Below are positions 24,321-36,221 of a stretch of 64,000 bases of DNA, piece by piece; position 1 is the stretch's first letter, and each line of letters begins with the position of its first letter. Under the pieces are notes generated by a model. It was not told where the DNA came from. It saw nothing but the letters and a program-made list of their open reading frames with translations, and ran no database searches. The position numbers were made by a program, and so were the translations under genes. The stretch is from Agrypnia vestita. Its lineage: Eukaryota > Arthropoda > Insecta > Trichoptera > Phryganeidae. The stretch spans positions 1-64,000 of the forward strand of contig JADDOH010005059.1 in NCBI GenBank assembly GCA_016648135.1, read 5' to 3'.

Positions 24321-24336
24321 TAATAATAATAATAAT
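24308..24336. repeat. (AAT)n microsatellite
   Basis: About nine AAT units. Confidence 0.95.
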
Positions 24337-24339
24337 ATT

Positions 24340-24625
24340 GGATTATTTATATAGCGCCATTTTTGTGAAAATTTCACCTCAAGGGCGCTTTACACACAAA
24401 AAACTCTTACATGCTAAAATCATAGAATCAGAAAATGAAAAATAAAATGAAAAAGAAAAGAGAAAGAAAAACAGTTCAAAACATAAAATAGTAAAAAAAA
24501 CAACGTTAAAAACACAACAATATTAAAAAGGTTCCGTGTTTCGTATCAGGGAGGACAAAGAGTTCCACGCTTTGGGGCCCGCCACCGCAAATGCCCGTTC
24601 GCTGGACCTAGTTTTCTGGAACTGA
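24340..24625 (-). pseudogene. LINE C-terminus and 3' UTR
   Basis: Minus-strand peptide RSSERAFAVAGPKAWNSLSS then LIRNTEPF and stop. The R(S/A)F(S)VAGPxxWNSLP block lies near the C-terminus of CR1/L2/Jockey-type LINE reverse transcriptases. The UTR toward 24,340 holds AAAGCGCCCTTGAGG-type words (complement) and ends at an AAT repeat. Confidence 0.6.
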
Positions 24626-24654
24626 TTAAATATAACTAACTAACTAACTTACCA

Positions 24655-24870
24655 TCACGCCGTTTCCCCGTGGGGGTAGGCAGAGAGGATAGAGTGCCAT
24701 ACTCTTCTGTCCTGACATACAACTTTCGCTTCATCTACATTCATACGTCTTCGCATGCAAGCTCGACGGCTGGTGAGGCTTCTAACAGGACCATCTTCCA
24801 GTATCTGGTTAATCTGGTCACGCCGCGTCTTCCGTGGTCGCCCTCCCTTTCCGGCATTATATTCTACATT
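24655..24870 (-). pseudogene. second LINE tail
   Basis: The minus strand reads GKGGRPRKTRRDQINQIL, RSLTSRRACMRRRMNVDEA and VWHSILSAYPHGETA then stop. A GRPRK...W...SAYP-type end is familiar from the C-termini of non-LTR retrotransposon polyproteins. The clade is uncertain. It abuts but does not join the LINE piece at 24,340-24,625. Confidence 0.5.
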
Positions 24871-24974
24871 ACAATAAATAACCAAATCCATTTTGCTAAT
24901 AGTTAATTTAAAATTTGTTTTCAGATTACATAGTTCATTAGTTATCCAACTCCAATACAATATTTTTTTGTTTC

Positions 24975-25110
24975 TGTTGGTGTCTTTACTTCGAATTTTA
25001 ATTTTGAGTATATGTTGATGAAGAGACTTTTGTCAATGAAACGTTCAAATGAAATGTTCCAAAAAGTTGGAAATTCGCTAAAAAAGTGTTTTATATTTAT
25101 TCATATAAAA
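24975..25110 (+). mobile_element. Penelope-like 3' UTR fragment
   Basis: ATGTTGATGAAGAGACTTTTG, CAATGAAACGTTC, then TTTATATTTATTC: the TGATGAAG...GAAACGTT order seen in Penelope tails. Confidence 0.45.
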
Positions 25111-25789
25111 AAAACACCTAACATATTATAAACTCAAAGGTATTTTTCTGTTAATGAAGAAGAATACTTTTTTTTTATCTTTTACGACATTATTTTTAAT
25201 GAATTTGCAAAGAATTAAAACGGACACGAAGAAGAAAGCATAGCCGACGTATTGAGATGACCGCTCGCTGACCGGCGCGCTTGGGAAAGTGACATCCATT
25301 CAGAAATATGCAAAAGTGACTTCGCCTCATTAGTATCCGCGAAGTGAACCGGTCAAGGTAATTGTTAAGGCAAATATGGAAATTTCACTTGTATCCTTTT
25401 TTTGAATCGGAATAGAGTGCAAAGCGACTGGCGTTCGCGGGTTTTCGCGACTATTAGACTAATAACATAGTTTCTAGACTGTTTAGTGTGTCAGTTTAAA
25501 TCGACTGAACCGACTTGTAACAGTCATTTGTCACAATGACTGGAGCGAATCGGAACGCCGCTCCGGTTCGTGGAATTCTCGCAAATACGGCTCCTGTTCG
25601 TTGGACTCTCGAAAATATAGCTCCGTTTCATTTTCACTTGCAGTTCCTGTTGTTAGTAATTAAACAATAGATAGATCGTTTTCTATACACACATATTAAT
25701 GGGATTAAGTAATATTTTATATAATTATTATTAATGGTTGATTTCAGTTATCAATTGGCTGGTCTTCCATGCACAGTATGCAGGATGTC
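25111..25789. other. unassigned; small repeat-like ORF at 25,536-25,670
   Basis: GC-richer stretches at 25,240-25,370 and 25,420-25,650. An ATG at 25,536 (TCACAATGA) opens a 44-codon frame with a 30-bp internal period: APVRGILANT, APVRWTLENI, APFHFHL. No family is recognised and coding is doubtful. Confidence 0.25.
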
Positions 25790-26837
25790 TCGTAGCTAGT
25801 AATAAAAACTACGGGGCAGTCTGCTTTATTCAATTTTGAATAGAAAATATTCTTTACGCTTTGGATGAAATGTCGACAGTTACGGAGATAAGCGATCTCA
25901 AAGATTGCATTATTTTTTTCAATATTTCTCGGTTATTTTCTGTAAAACGTGAAATTAAAATATTTTGAATTACAACCTATGTGAAATTTTTTAAGTAGGT
26001 AAGTAGTGTAAAATATTGGTAGTATAATCTATTTTAACAGACAGAATGAGAATTATAGGTGTATAAAATATGAAAATCATAGGTAGGCGTATAAAAGATG
26101 TGGCAGTATTTGTTCCATATTCTTGAAGTGGGACTATTAACTTGTACTTGCATTTATCGTAATTATCAAAAGTTTTTAATTCTGTAGGTAAATTATTAAA
26201 GTTGAGTATATCTCTATATATAAAAAAACCGTTTTGAAAATATGTGGTAGGTACTAAATTTAGGATTTTTTATATTATTTTCGTATCTGCTCGATAGAAA
26301 GTGAATCTTGGAATCTCGGATTTCTATAACCTATAGCGATGTCGCAATACTGAATATCCCGAGTAATTTATTTCTCGGGAGCTAAGTAAAAAGTGTTACA
26401 TTTTCTCCAAGCTCCCAATTCTCCGCTTTGCAACCCGATTATGTGTATTTTTTTAATTACCTCATTAATAAAGGCACTGCTTGAATGCTTAATAATCTAG
26501 GCCTCCCCCTTGATGATGAAAGGTGTTTGCTTTCAAAGGTTGATCAAAGACGTTGATAGGTTCATAAATGACCTTAAAAGACAGACAATATTAGGGGTGC
26601 CGGAAAGTTTTTTAGTTTTTTCAGTGAGTTTTTATAAAAAATATATTTATTTTATTGAGTGATATTATTTTATTGTCAAGTACCTATATTTACTGGTCAA
26701 TTCTGTATTTTATTCGGTTTACTCCACCAACACTAGATCATTTATTTAATATTAGATCAAAGTTCGTCATTCGAAAAAAATCCGATTTATTTTTTAAACC
26801 GTTGCTGACACATTACATGCGAACGCATTTTTTTCCG
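25790..26837. other. mostly unassigned; possible TACAGGG-family body
   Basis: 25,900-25,960 has TTTTTTTCAATATTTCTCGG and CTGTAAAACGTG, resembling words at 16,870 and 34,375. The rest is non-coding. Confidence 0.3.
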
Positions 26838-27124
26838 TAATATATCACTCGTAATTAAACACTTTATTATCGCTGTACCACTTTATTTAACATTCACTAG
26901 AACATTCCATCCAGTTATCCTGCTTTAGTCGCTACGGTTTGTTTATTGCTTCTAAATTTCAGCGTCGTGCTTTTCGTTTTCGTACTTTCTGGATTATTCT
27001 AGTGTTTGAGAGAAAATTCTCGTGGCTTCTAGGCTTTTCTAGGTGTTTCTCGAATGTTTCAGATGCCTCCCGAAGATTGTACATCGCCCTAGACCGTTCT
27101 CGATTGATCGATAGTGTTGTGACA
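26838..27124 (-). mobile_element. solo-LTR-like repeat, partial
   Basis: Same family as 7,878-8,422. Shared words: ATATCACTCGTA, ATTATCGCTG, TGGATTATTCTAGTGT, ATTCTCGTGGCTTCTAGGC, TCCCGAAG and the end ATAGTGTTGTGACA at 27,124. The left end could not be located. Confidence 0.5.
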
Positions 27125-27239
27125 AATGACATTGGGGTGCGTAATTCGTTTTAACACCTCGGTACAATATTATTACATTATATCATTTTCATCTCTGCCT
27201 GTTAATTTAATTATTCGCTCACTTAAATTCAGACGCCAC

Positions 27240-27330
27240 TAGGGATTCCATTACCGGTTTTACCGTTACCAGTATTGTCGATAAATTAACCAAAATCTAC
27301 TTTCGGTGTTACCGGTAATACAGGAATCTC
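27240..27330. mobile_element. hAT-like MITE end, fragment
   Basis: TAGGGATTCCATTACCGG resembles the TAGGGAATGCAATCCCG terminus at 6,420. ACCGGTAATAC at 27,300 may be an inner inverted piece. No second end or duplication found. Confidence 0.3.
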
Positions 27331-27958
27331 GAAATAACAGCTCTCACTCGGTCAACCAATTTACCTTCGCTGTTTTCGAATCCTTAATATCGACAGTATC
27401 GCGTTTTCTTTGTATTTTACCAGCGTTAGTAAACCTACCACCTTCTAATTGAGTACTTTTTTTTTAGTATTTCTGTCAACAAATATTTTTGCAAACTTTG
27501 TCTTCGCAAAATATATAGGTATATTTTCTAATATTATAATTTTTAAATATTTTTTTTTTTAAATCAGTTTTTCTTCTGGGCATCCGAGAAAATCGGTATT
27601 GGCAGTGGTTATCATTTAAGAACATTGAATTATTCGATTCCCCATTCCAGTGTCTACTTGTCAATCTTCCGCACCCCACCACAACTGTAGCCACGCCCCT
27701 GTTCAAAAATTAACTTGTTTACCTAAGTAATTGATAATTAGTTTTCGCCTGTCCTCACGAAGATACAGTGGTATCGAAACCAGTAGAAGTAAAGTTACTC
27801 CAATCGGTGTATAAAATACAATACATTGAGTGGTTTATACAAAGTTTTTGATCAATTAAAATTAATCAAGATTAAGTAGGTATTTTAACGTAAAAATATC
27901 ATTTTTATAAAAAAATATTTAGTCAAACGAGTGTCTATTTTCGACATTTACGTCACGA
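27331..27958. other. no gene seen
   Basis: Non-coding, AT-rich. Confidence 0.4.
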
Positions 27959-28139
27959 ATTTTTATTTTTATTTTTACGCTTCAACAGGCCAAGAGGCCC
28001 AATTACAGAAGCGATGCACATCGCAAAACACCCAGGCTTGAGCAAATCACATAGATTAATTGTGACCACACCGGGAATCGAACCCGGAACCCTCGGTCCG
28101 AGAAGCTAGTGTCATATCCACTGCGCTGCGAGGGCCGCC
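27959..28139 (-). mobile_element. tRNA-derived SINE, family B
   Basis: The minus strand starts near 28,139 with a tRNA-like head: AGCGCAGTGGATATGACA (A box), anticodon-loop-like CTTCTCGGA, then GGGTTCGATTCCC (B box). This is followed by an unrelated body and a (TAAAAA)-type tail near 27,960-27,975. The acceptor arms do not pair and the body extends past the tRNA, so it is a SINE and not a tRNA gene. No clear target duplication. Confidence 0.75.
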
Positions 28140-28843
28140 ATAATTGCTAATATTCTAGCGACAAATTTCCAGTTTATAGTTGAGATACTGTTAAATTGAA
28201 TTTGCAATCCGAAGAAAATTTATAAAAGCATGATAAATTTATTTTCCTAAAATTATTTTTTGAATTGCTTTTTACGTTCAGAAACATTACACTTCTAAAA
28301 CTTTAATAATAAAACAAATCCAACTACAACATAAAATAATACATTGTGCGCGGTGCACATTCGAAACGAGCGTAAAACAAACTTCCAGTGCTTTGTTGCA
28401 TCACTGTCTACTGTTAAACGGTCGTATAACTCTGTTTCTTTCTCGCAAAAGATATTATTGGCATGTATCAAAACACTACACATTATTGAAGTGTCATGAG
28501 TAATAAATTAACAAATCTAGTGAGAGAAGGGTATTATCTATTCGCTCGACTAGCGTCTAAGTGCGGGACGGGTATTAGTACATTTTACGTAAACTTCTGT
28601 CGATTGTTAAAATTGGTAATAAAACTCAATCACTTTCTTTAGGTATCATATTTCATCGTGAAATATATCAAATGACTATAGCAATAAAGCAATAAAGTCG
28701 ACCAATTTCATGTTTATATCATCGGCGCCCGTGCACTAGCCGCTCGGAATTGTATCCCTGTTTTTTTAGCCAGCGAAAGTACCCGGCGAACATATATTAA
28801 CTTGTATGCCTGATGTCGAGAGGGACTGCTCCTCTCAAAACTA
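28140..28843. other. no gene seen
   Basis: Non-coding. Confidence 0.4.
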
Positions 28844-29389
28844 TAGTAGAGACTCGATTATCCGGACCTCAGTTGTACGGATTCACGATTATCCGGATTG
28901 CCAACCGCGATCAAATAACTGTGCGGGTATCCGTGCGTGCACCGACGTGTCGCAACTGTGTTCACGCCCCGCGCGATCACTGTCCACGCGTTTCGTTGCT
29001 GTTTTTGACAGTTAGATACAATCATCTTATGTCAAATCACTTAGGGCTAGTTGTTTGATAAGGAGTAAGAGTAATTGTTAAGAAAAAAGCATAGATTTTT
29101 GCGTTCTCCACCAATCAAAACACCCGTTTTCGTAAAAATCCATGTTTTTTGCCTAACTCTTATTCTAACTTCTGATCAAAAAACAGGCCCTTAATAAATA
29201 TTGATTTTGGTTGATAATTTAATTAAAAGTTTTTGTTGTTTTTAATAAACACATACAATTATGCGTACGCGGATGGGGCAAGTTACACATGTACAAACAT
29301 TGCTTTTCTCCATACATTCAGTTATCCGGATTTTCGATTAACCGAACGCCTTACGTCAACAATTAGTCCGGTTAATAGAGTCCCTACTG
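28844..29389. mobile_element. pogo/Tigger-type MITE
   Basis: Left end TAGTAGAGACTCGATTATCC and right end complement CAGTAGGGACTCTATTAACC form 23-bp inverted repeats of the pogo style (GAGACTCGATTATCCGG). A TA precedes the left end. The right TA has decayed to CA. Internal GTTATCCGGATTTTCGATTAA adds a subterminal repeat. The interior frames are chance. Confidence 0.75.
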
Positions 29390-29748
29390 CAGTGACTGAC
29401 AAAATAACTCAACAAGTGTAAAGTACAATGTTTAGTCTACTGGAAATTAATGTAACCCTGCTCTTCGCGCCTCTGCGCTTGAAGAACAAGCGGCGATGAT
29501 TAATCGAGTAATTATTCTTGTTTTGTGCTCATCCGGTAATCCCCCATTGCGAACCGTCTGCGATACCGAGTTTCTCTTTGCAAAAGAGATCGTTGTACCG
29601 GGTCAGCGGTCTTGAAACGTTCTTCGGTCGCAGCTTTACAGAAACTTCTTCGAATATTCCTCGAATGGAATCCTCGATACTGAGCGAAGTGCTCTCCAGA
29701 CGCCCTCGGGAAAAGGGATTGAGTGAACGTAAAATAAAAAAAATATTC

Positions 29749-30457
29749 AATCATTGATAGATACATAGATGTCTACGAAACTGTATTTTTATGGGAAAGT
29801 AGGTATAGATGTATTTTAAGTGTGCATAGGATATACGACCTATCGTACGGCTGGCTTAGTGATCACTTTACACAATTTAACGTTCGCCATTTGCACCCAT
29901 GATAGAATAATACCGTGTCTACTAATTTTTGGAAGTTATATACCACGTTTCACATATGAGTTGTAATAATCCGGCGCCAAAGCTTTTTCATTCCCCTTAA
30001 ACGACCACAGATGTCGCTAATGAGTCATCTATATTGATTTTGGAGTTTATTAGCAACATCTTTCATCTGTGTAATGAAATTCTTCCGAATTACTAGCATT
30101 ACACTAGGATACGCCAGAAATTTTTTATTAAACTCCTTTTTACCAGTATTTCCATTCAGAATATTTTGCGCGCTGAGGATTGTTACAACTCATATTATGT
30201 GAAACGGGCGAATAATTTAAATATACATGGTATTATTCGATCATGGGTGGAATGGCGAACGTTACATTGTGTAAAGTGATCAATTAAGCCAGCCGTACGA
30301 TAGGTCGTAAGCCCTATGTACACCCATAAGAGTTCTGTACCTACTTTACCATAAAAATACAGTTTCGTCTCTGTGAGACATCAGTTTGATTAATGACGTC
30401 CCTATGACAAAAATCCAGTTCTGTTCCGAAAAATTTGGACGTACTCAAAATATTCTG
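29749..30457 (+). mobile_element. hairpin element, copy B
   Basis: The left arm starts AATCATTGATAG with ACGAAACTGTATTTTTATGG. The right arm ends CAGTTTCGTCTCTGTGAGAC, then the asymmetric tail ends ACTCAAAATATTCTG. Flanking repeats: AATAAAAAAAATATTC (29,733-29,748) and AATAAAAAAATATTC (30,458-30,472). Arms carry the family core GTGATCACTTTACACAAT and CATTCGCC-like words but are visibly diverged. Non-coding. Confidence 0.75.
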
Positions 30458-30569
30458 AATAAAAAAATATTCGTTGCATGTCACGTGGAACCCACGCACT
30501 CTTCACTTGCGCGGTGATATCATACCTCATATTACGTCTTATTAATTAATAACACAACTAATCAAGATA

Positions 30570-30700
30570 TACTGTAGATATGATATAGAGACGTAACTGA
30601 TCTATGTGGGAAAGTTGGTACTGAAGTCTATTGGTTGTTTATAGGGCTTACGACTTATCGTGCGGCCGAGTGGTCACTTTACTTACATCCGGAATTATTT
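30570..30700 (+). mobile_element. hairpin element, single left arm
   Basis: TATAGAGACGTAACTGATCTATGTGGGAAAG (by words), TAGGGCTTACGACTTATCGTG and GGTCACTTTAC follow the arm order of copies B-D, but no inverted partner follows. Confidence 0.5.
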
Positions 30701-31639
30701 TGATTGTTTGTCCGCGCTTCTAAATAATTGATTAAATCATTCGCAGAACTGGTCAACAAACGAGTTTACAGTACGGTAGTACCTACTTTATATGCACGGG
30801 CTCCTTTTCATTTTGTACAGTTGTTGTGGCCTCCTCGAAATGCTTTTTTAATTCGAGGAAAATAATTATAAGTTTAAGTATTTACGTCTCGCCTAAAAAT
30901 GTTTAAATTACAAAAGCTTCGGCAACCGGCAAAAGCGACCCGAGCGCGAACCAAGTGCGCGCTGACTGTTCTTGGGCGATGATGATGACAAGCAATGAGC
31001 GTCCCACTGCTGAGAGATGAGGCGTGGTGTCTGATGCCAGAGAGAGAAAGCGAAGAGAGTTCATCTCTAATATTGTTTTTCTCCTCACCTGTTCACTCTG
31101 TTTTGATGTATACATCGATTTTCTCCGATATGCATCTTGTCCGCATGACGAAACGTTAGATAAATGCAACAAAATATTAGATACTGCCTTGACTCGGTGA
31201 AAGTTTACGTCTTATAACTCTTACCTTTTATCTTAAATCGCGTTCAATTTTAAGAAATCTAAATATAATAATTTCATTGTCGGTCAGTCTGTCTGTCCGT
31301 CTGTAACTTACTGGAATCACGCTGGAATTACAACTTTAGACAATTAGAGCGTGATACGCAATCAGCCCGCGGCTTAGGCGTCACGAAGTTATACGGTCTT
31401 GACATTTTTATATTATTATTTTATCAATATTTAGTTTCAGCTTCAAAATCCTGCAACTATTATGTCCCGTGATTTTTCAAGGGTGTACAATTAGTGTCAT
31501 ATTAAAGCACAGAGTGTAAAGTATTGTCAGGTCATAATATAAATATCATAATATTTTTCCAACCCTTATTTAAACTGCAATCGATAACGTAAACATAATT
31601 AATAACAATAATTTTAATGTGAAATAAAACAGTGCATTT
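30701..31639. other. no gene seen
   Basis: The frame at 30,903-31,172 (minus) has no recognisable motif. Otherwise AT-rich. Confidence 0.4.
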
Positions 31640-31740
31640 CATTTCGTTGCCGATAAATCGGCGTTTATTGGACATAAATAGACATTTGATTGCTTGATAT
31701 TTACACATAATACAAATACATTAGTGTATTATGTAATAAG
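31640..31740 (-). mobile_element. LINE-like 3' tail, copy 2
   Basis: Minus-strand match to 23,190-23,288, including AATAAACGCCGAT, TATCGGCAA and GAAATGAAATG. Confidence 0.5.
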
Positions 31741-31804
31741 CCGCTCGGCCACTATCTACCTCGCTAGATATATAGAAATACCTGTTCTGAAGTAAGTAGC
31801 TAAT

Positions 31805-32270
31805 GTGTATATTATAGATATCTCACAGAGACGAAACTGTATTAATTATGGGAAAATAGGTATAGAAGTCATTTGGGTGTAACAGGACTTATGACCTGTC
31901 TTTTGGTAGGCTTAAGTGATCACTTTACACAATTGTAACATTCGCCATTTCCACCCATGATAGAAATATACCATGCTTATTCATTTTTTTTTGGAAGTTG
32001 TATATATGTTCAAATTGCGTGAAGCTTATGGTATATTTCTATCATGGGTGGAAATGGCGAATGTTACAATTGTGTAAAGTGATCACTTAAGCCTACCAAA
32101 AGACAGGTCATAAGTCCTGTTACACCCAAATGACTTCTATACCTATTTTCCCATAATTAATACAGTTTCGTCTCTGTGAGATATCTATAATATACACTAA
32201 TTGATTAATAATGTCTCTGTGACATAAATCCAGCACTGTTCTGAAAGATTTGAACAAACTCAAAATATTC
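31805..32270 (+). mobile_element. hairpin element, copy C (perfect arms)
   Basis: Left arm 31,805-31,974 and right arm 32,028-32,197 are exact reverse complements over 170 bp by direct reading, with a 53-bp spacer. The outer end is GTGTATATTATAGATATCTC. Inner landmarks are ACGAAACTGTATTAATTATG, GTGATCACTTTACACAATTG and TTCGCCATTTCCACCC. After the right arm comes a 73-bp tail ending AACTCAAAATATTC. Flanked by identical TAAGTAGCTAAT at 31,793-31,804 and 32,271-32,282. There is no ORF. A transcript of either strand would form a long perfect duplex. Confidence 0.9.
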
Positions 32271-32282
32271 TAAGTAGCTAAT

Positions 32283-33180
32283 ATCTATAGTATTTATTTT
32301 GAAAGAAAAGTAGCTAGTATTTCTAATATTTGTTTTGAAAAGAGGTAAAAATCAAGAGCAAAAATATTAAAAAATATATAAGTATCATGACAGATGCAGG
32401 AAAAATCTAAATGTAATAATTGATTAATGGAAATTAATGCAAACGATAGTTTTATATTTCTTATCACAACAGCGTCTTTCATATGGATCCACAAAAGAAG
32501 TGGAAAGCTGAAATAAAAGTAAAAGAAACAAGAACAATCGTAATTTGGTAAAAAAATAAATAAAATCACGAAAAAGTGAGAAGCAGGAACAAAAAATCTA
32601 TAAAATATGATAGAATAAATGAAAAAAATGAGTATAATAATCACAAACAGCAATCTATAAAATATGATACAGTAAAATAATACAAAAAAAAAACATGTAA
32701 AAATAATCAAGGTAAAAAGAACAATCTAAAATACAAATTCGTAACATATAAGATTAACAAACAAATTGAAATAATTAAAATATGTGAGAATGAAGTGAAT
32801 ATAACCATTTTATTGTATCCTACAACATGTTACATATTGTTACACAATTTATAGCAAGCAGGTGTAATACAAAAATGTCATGTTAAAAATATATGAAGTA
32901 AAAAATTGAATTTTTTTATTTCATATATTTAATAATTAAAAAATTATAAATACAATAATAAAAAAAAATAATAATAAATAATAAAAAATAAAAAATCACA
33001 GTTTATCAAGAGTTAAAAATTAGAACTTATTTTCACTAGCGTGCTCATTTATTTCCCGACACTCGGTCACCAATGACTGCAAAGTTCGTTTATTAAGATT
33101 TGTAACTTCGATCTAAGGCAGATCTGTGCATCTCCTCAGAAACTCTTCCAGCCGATAAGCAGCCGTTGTTCAAACATTAA
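32283..33180. other. A-rich, no gene
   Basis: Very A-rich. The 138-codon minus frame at 32,294-32,710 is low-complexity (runs of F, I, Y) and is rejected as a gene. Confidence 0.6.
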
Positions 33181-33874
33181 GGTACAGATACACATGCTTC
33201 TTTGGTGGCATGCCCAAAGCTAACAATCAAACACACATGCTTATTAGTGGCATGCTCTTGTTATAGAATAGAGACGCTCTTGTTCAAAATGGAAACTTTG
33301 CAAACTGAAATAGAAAATTCAAGTGAACCAATAAATCAAAAAAGTTCCCGAGTTTCCATCCGCACATTTTTGATTTTAGTTTATATAATTTTTATTGTAA
33401 GATTTGAATCATTCATGCCTATTAATAAAGTTTCGTAAACATTATTTCTCACTATATTATTTTTACACAACGGTGACCGAGTATTCCACAGACATTCGTG
33501 ATTCCTATAATAAGTCACGAAAAGTAATGTTTTATCATCTCCCCAACGCGCCATATTTGTTTCATCTGTCGCGGACTGAGAAGATCGCATTGATAATACT
33601 AGCCGCAAAGCCCGCGAATGACATAAGCATGCTCATAAATAAGCAAGTCTGTTCACACATGCTCCAAAGATACCCCTTCTCTATGATGAATGACAGTGGC
33701 ATGCTTATAAATCAACCGGCGGTTGATTTTTGAGCATGCCACTAGATGGCATGCTCAAAATGGCAGCTCATTTCTAGCAATGTGCGTACACACATGCCAC
33801 TAATAAGCAAGGCCTAGAGAAGGTCGATACTGCGCATGCTCACGTGCCACTAAATAAACATGTGTATCAGACGC
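33181..33874. mobile_element. MITE with GTGGCATGCT arrays
   Basis: Terminal inverted repeats: left GGTACAGATACACATGCTTC and right CAACATGTGTATCAGACGCC-like (TAAACATGTGTATCAG). The interior repeats GTGGCATGCTC / GAGCATGCCAC at least eight times in both directions, with TCAACCGGCGGTTGA at the centre. The target duplication is unclear, so the superfamily is undecided. Confidence 0.65.
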
Positions 33875-34224
33875 CTTCCTTACTATTTTAAAACATAACT
33901 TACTGACTTTTGCGTGTTTGAGTCACGAACAGTCACTTTCACTCACTCTTCAATTATTATATTCCTATAGAAAAGTTGCCACTTACTTTATATCATGATC
34001 ATGTTGATGAATTATTACTTAGTCATTCGTCTTAATGGAAGTAATGTGTTATTCATGTTAAAATATACTTTTAGATTTGAGAACAAAACACATGTTTTTT
34101 AAATATTTTGCCTCACATTTAAGAGTGTTCTTTCGTTTTTATTACTTTTGAGTAGGTATTTATTAACCTCCTTTTAAATTTATCTGGATATGATATAAGT
34201 ATACTGAAGGTTATTAGGAATATT

Positions 34225-34480
34225 ATATTCCAGATGTAACAGAGCTAGTCCACAATACTTTACTGATAGATTCCTAACTAAATTATGCATCGAAAATATT
34301 ATATTAGCAATCTGTCCTAATATGAATAGTTATGGAGGTAAGTGACTTCAAAAACATATTTATTCAATTTTTCTGACTTATCGAATAAAAGGTTGGACAA
34401 TATTAAAAATTCATTCGCTTTAAAACAAGTCAAATAAAATTATTAAAACGTTACAAATATTTAAAACAGAATTAAACTGA
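34225..34480 (+). repeat. interspersed repeat, TACAGGG-family body
   Basis: Words GTAACAGAGCTAGTCCACAA, GAATAGTTATGGAGGTAAGT, TTTCTGACTTAT and TTTAAAACAAGTCAAA match 12,655-12,795 (minus) and 16,800-16,960. Confidence 0.5.
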
Positions 34481-34634
34481 ATGCCTTCAAATATAGACGG
34501 GATGTACTTTAGTGTAATTAATGTACATACGCGTAACTATGAGAGATGTTAAGACATCTAACATTACGTGAAAAACAATCTGTGTTATCTTTACGACATT
34601 TTAATTATAATTTAACTCTTGACTTTAAATCAAT

Positions 34635-34703
34635 CAGAATCTCTCATCGACAGGTGAAATAATAATAAGTTTAATACTTCACCTGTCGCTGAGAGATTCT
34701 GAT
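34635..34703. repeat. imperfect hairpin, ~24-bp arms
   Basis: CAGAATCTCTCATCGACAGG(TGAA) pairs with (TTCA)CCTGTCGCTGAGAGATTCTG, with a 19-nt AT-rich loop. It sits in the repeat shared with 17.9 kb; the 17.9-kb copy lacks the left arm. Confidence 0.75.
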
Positions 34704-35024
34704 ACTCTCGAAACTCGAGTAGTTAATTATTAAATTATGCTTAAACTCACGTAGAGATAACGCAATTTAAGCTTTTTAGCCAAGTTAATAATCATGTAAA
34801 TATTTCTATCATTAGAGCGGAAGTATTGTGCGAACAACCTTCAAAATAATATGAGTATTTATTTTATACAATATTCATCACGTCATAATTGACGAAGTGT
34901 ACAATTTTTTATAATAGGGGTCAAGATATGATTATTATGATAACGCTAACCAATGTGAATAGACCGGCAAGTTTGTATTTGACGTCTGGAAATCATATCT
35001 CTAATCTTGGACCTGTATCTGCAT

Positions 35025-36056
35025 TAGGGATGGGCGTTGAATGGACGGACTAGTTGAAATCAACCGTTGACGTTTCATCGACGCGTCGACGGTTTACGTT
35101 TATCGCATGGACTAGTTGAATTCGTAGACGTAGACGACTGTAGACGACTAAACGAAGAATCCTTCGTTCGAATTCAACGTAGTCCAAAGCAACGAGCGAG
35201 AGCAAGACAAAACGTCTCCGTTGATTTCTCTCTCATCTCTTGCTGTCGACTTGTAAACGGGTCGACGGGTAACTGCATTTCAACTCTAAAGTACACCACC
35301 ATAGAGTGCAGATCTGTGTACACGATACTATGACAGACTTGAAATTTGAATGCGCGCGTCGGGTGAGACAGGCTTAATCATAAGCAATTATTTTGTTATA
35401 GCAAAATTATTTCGTGGTGACATGATTAAAATTTATATCAATTATAATTATGTCAGCACAAAATAATTTTGCTATATTATTTTTTACTTGCATTGTGCGA
35501 CGTTTCGGTGAATTCCCAATTTTACGCAGTATAAAATAAAACAATTCTGTTTAATTATTTTACACTTTATTTTCTTTTGTATAGATACATCATTGGAAAA
35601 AGTTTGGCTTTGAATAATTTAAATTTATCTCACAGAATTAGGAATTTAATGAAACAACTACACTCGTTTGAAAAAAATATCAGCTTTTACCTACTCAATT
35701 ATTTTTGAAAGGGCTGCAAAATTTCTAGATTATCTATGGGTTAACAAATTTTTATTTTATACGATTAAACTATTATTAATTAACAGTCGAAAAGGCCGGC
35801 TAGATATTTTTCTAAGATCAATATTTTATTCGATCTATATTTCTTTGAACTTCTTTAAATTTTAAAAAGTAACGTAATAAAAATAACCAACGGTCGAGCA
35901 GCGTCGAGCCGTAGACACATTGTCCCGTAAAACGTTCGCATAACGAAGTTGACGCGTCAACTAGTTGACGAATTCAACTAGTTGATCGACTCGTCGATGA
36001 ACGGAAATGGACGGTCTCGTTTCGTCGACGATAAATACGTCGACGACCCATCACTA
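35025..36056. mobile_element. hAT-type MITE, perfect 8-bp TSD
   Basis: Starts TAGGGATGGGCGTTG and ends ACGACCCATCACTA, bracketed by ATCTGCAT at 35,017-35,024 and 36,057-36,064. The ends are dense in GACGCGTCGAC, ACTAGTTGAA and CGTCGACG words (putative transposase binding sites). The frame at 35,067-35,333 is built from these repeats and is not a gene. It carries a smaller palindromic element at 35,397-35,485. Confidence 0.9.
35397..35485. mobile_element. tiny palindromic element nested in hAT MITE
   Basis: ATAGCAAAATTATTTCGTGG, TGACAT, about 30 bp, then ATGTCAGCACAAAATAATTTTGCTAT: near-perfect 26-bp inverted arms. The left arm recurs at 46,764-46,790 (AGCAAAATTATTTTGTGGTG), so it is dispersed. 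Confidence 0.65.
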
Positions 36057-36221
36057 ATCTGCATAGCTGTTAAGTTTTAACAGTGTCGTCATCATATTGT
36101 TAGATAATTCAACTTACCCATTACATTTCATATCCTAGTGCGTTTGTCAAACGAACTAATTCCTTTTGAACAATAAATTCACATAATTTCTTCCTTCAGG
36201 TCTTCGATCATTTATGCTGCT

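Noticed and set aside
25536..25670. Small ORF with 30-bp internal repeats and a good start context
   Set aside because: Too short, no homology recognised, stops soon after the repeats; left as an unassigned note.
28060..28139. Possible tRNA-Arg gene
   Set aside because: Good A and B boxes, but acceptor strands do not pair and an unrelated body with an A-rich tail follows: a SINE.
32294..32710. 138-codon minus-strand ORF
   Set aside because: Low-complexity F/I/Y-rich translation of A-rich DNA; no domain.
35067..35333. 88-codon plus ORF
   Set aside because: Lies in the subterminal word array of a hAT MITE.
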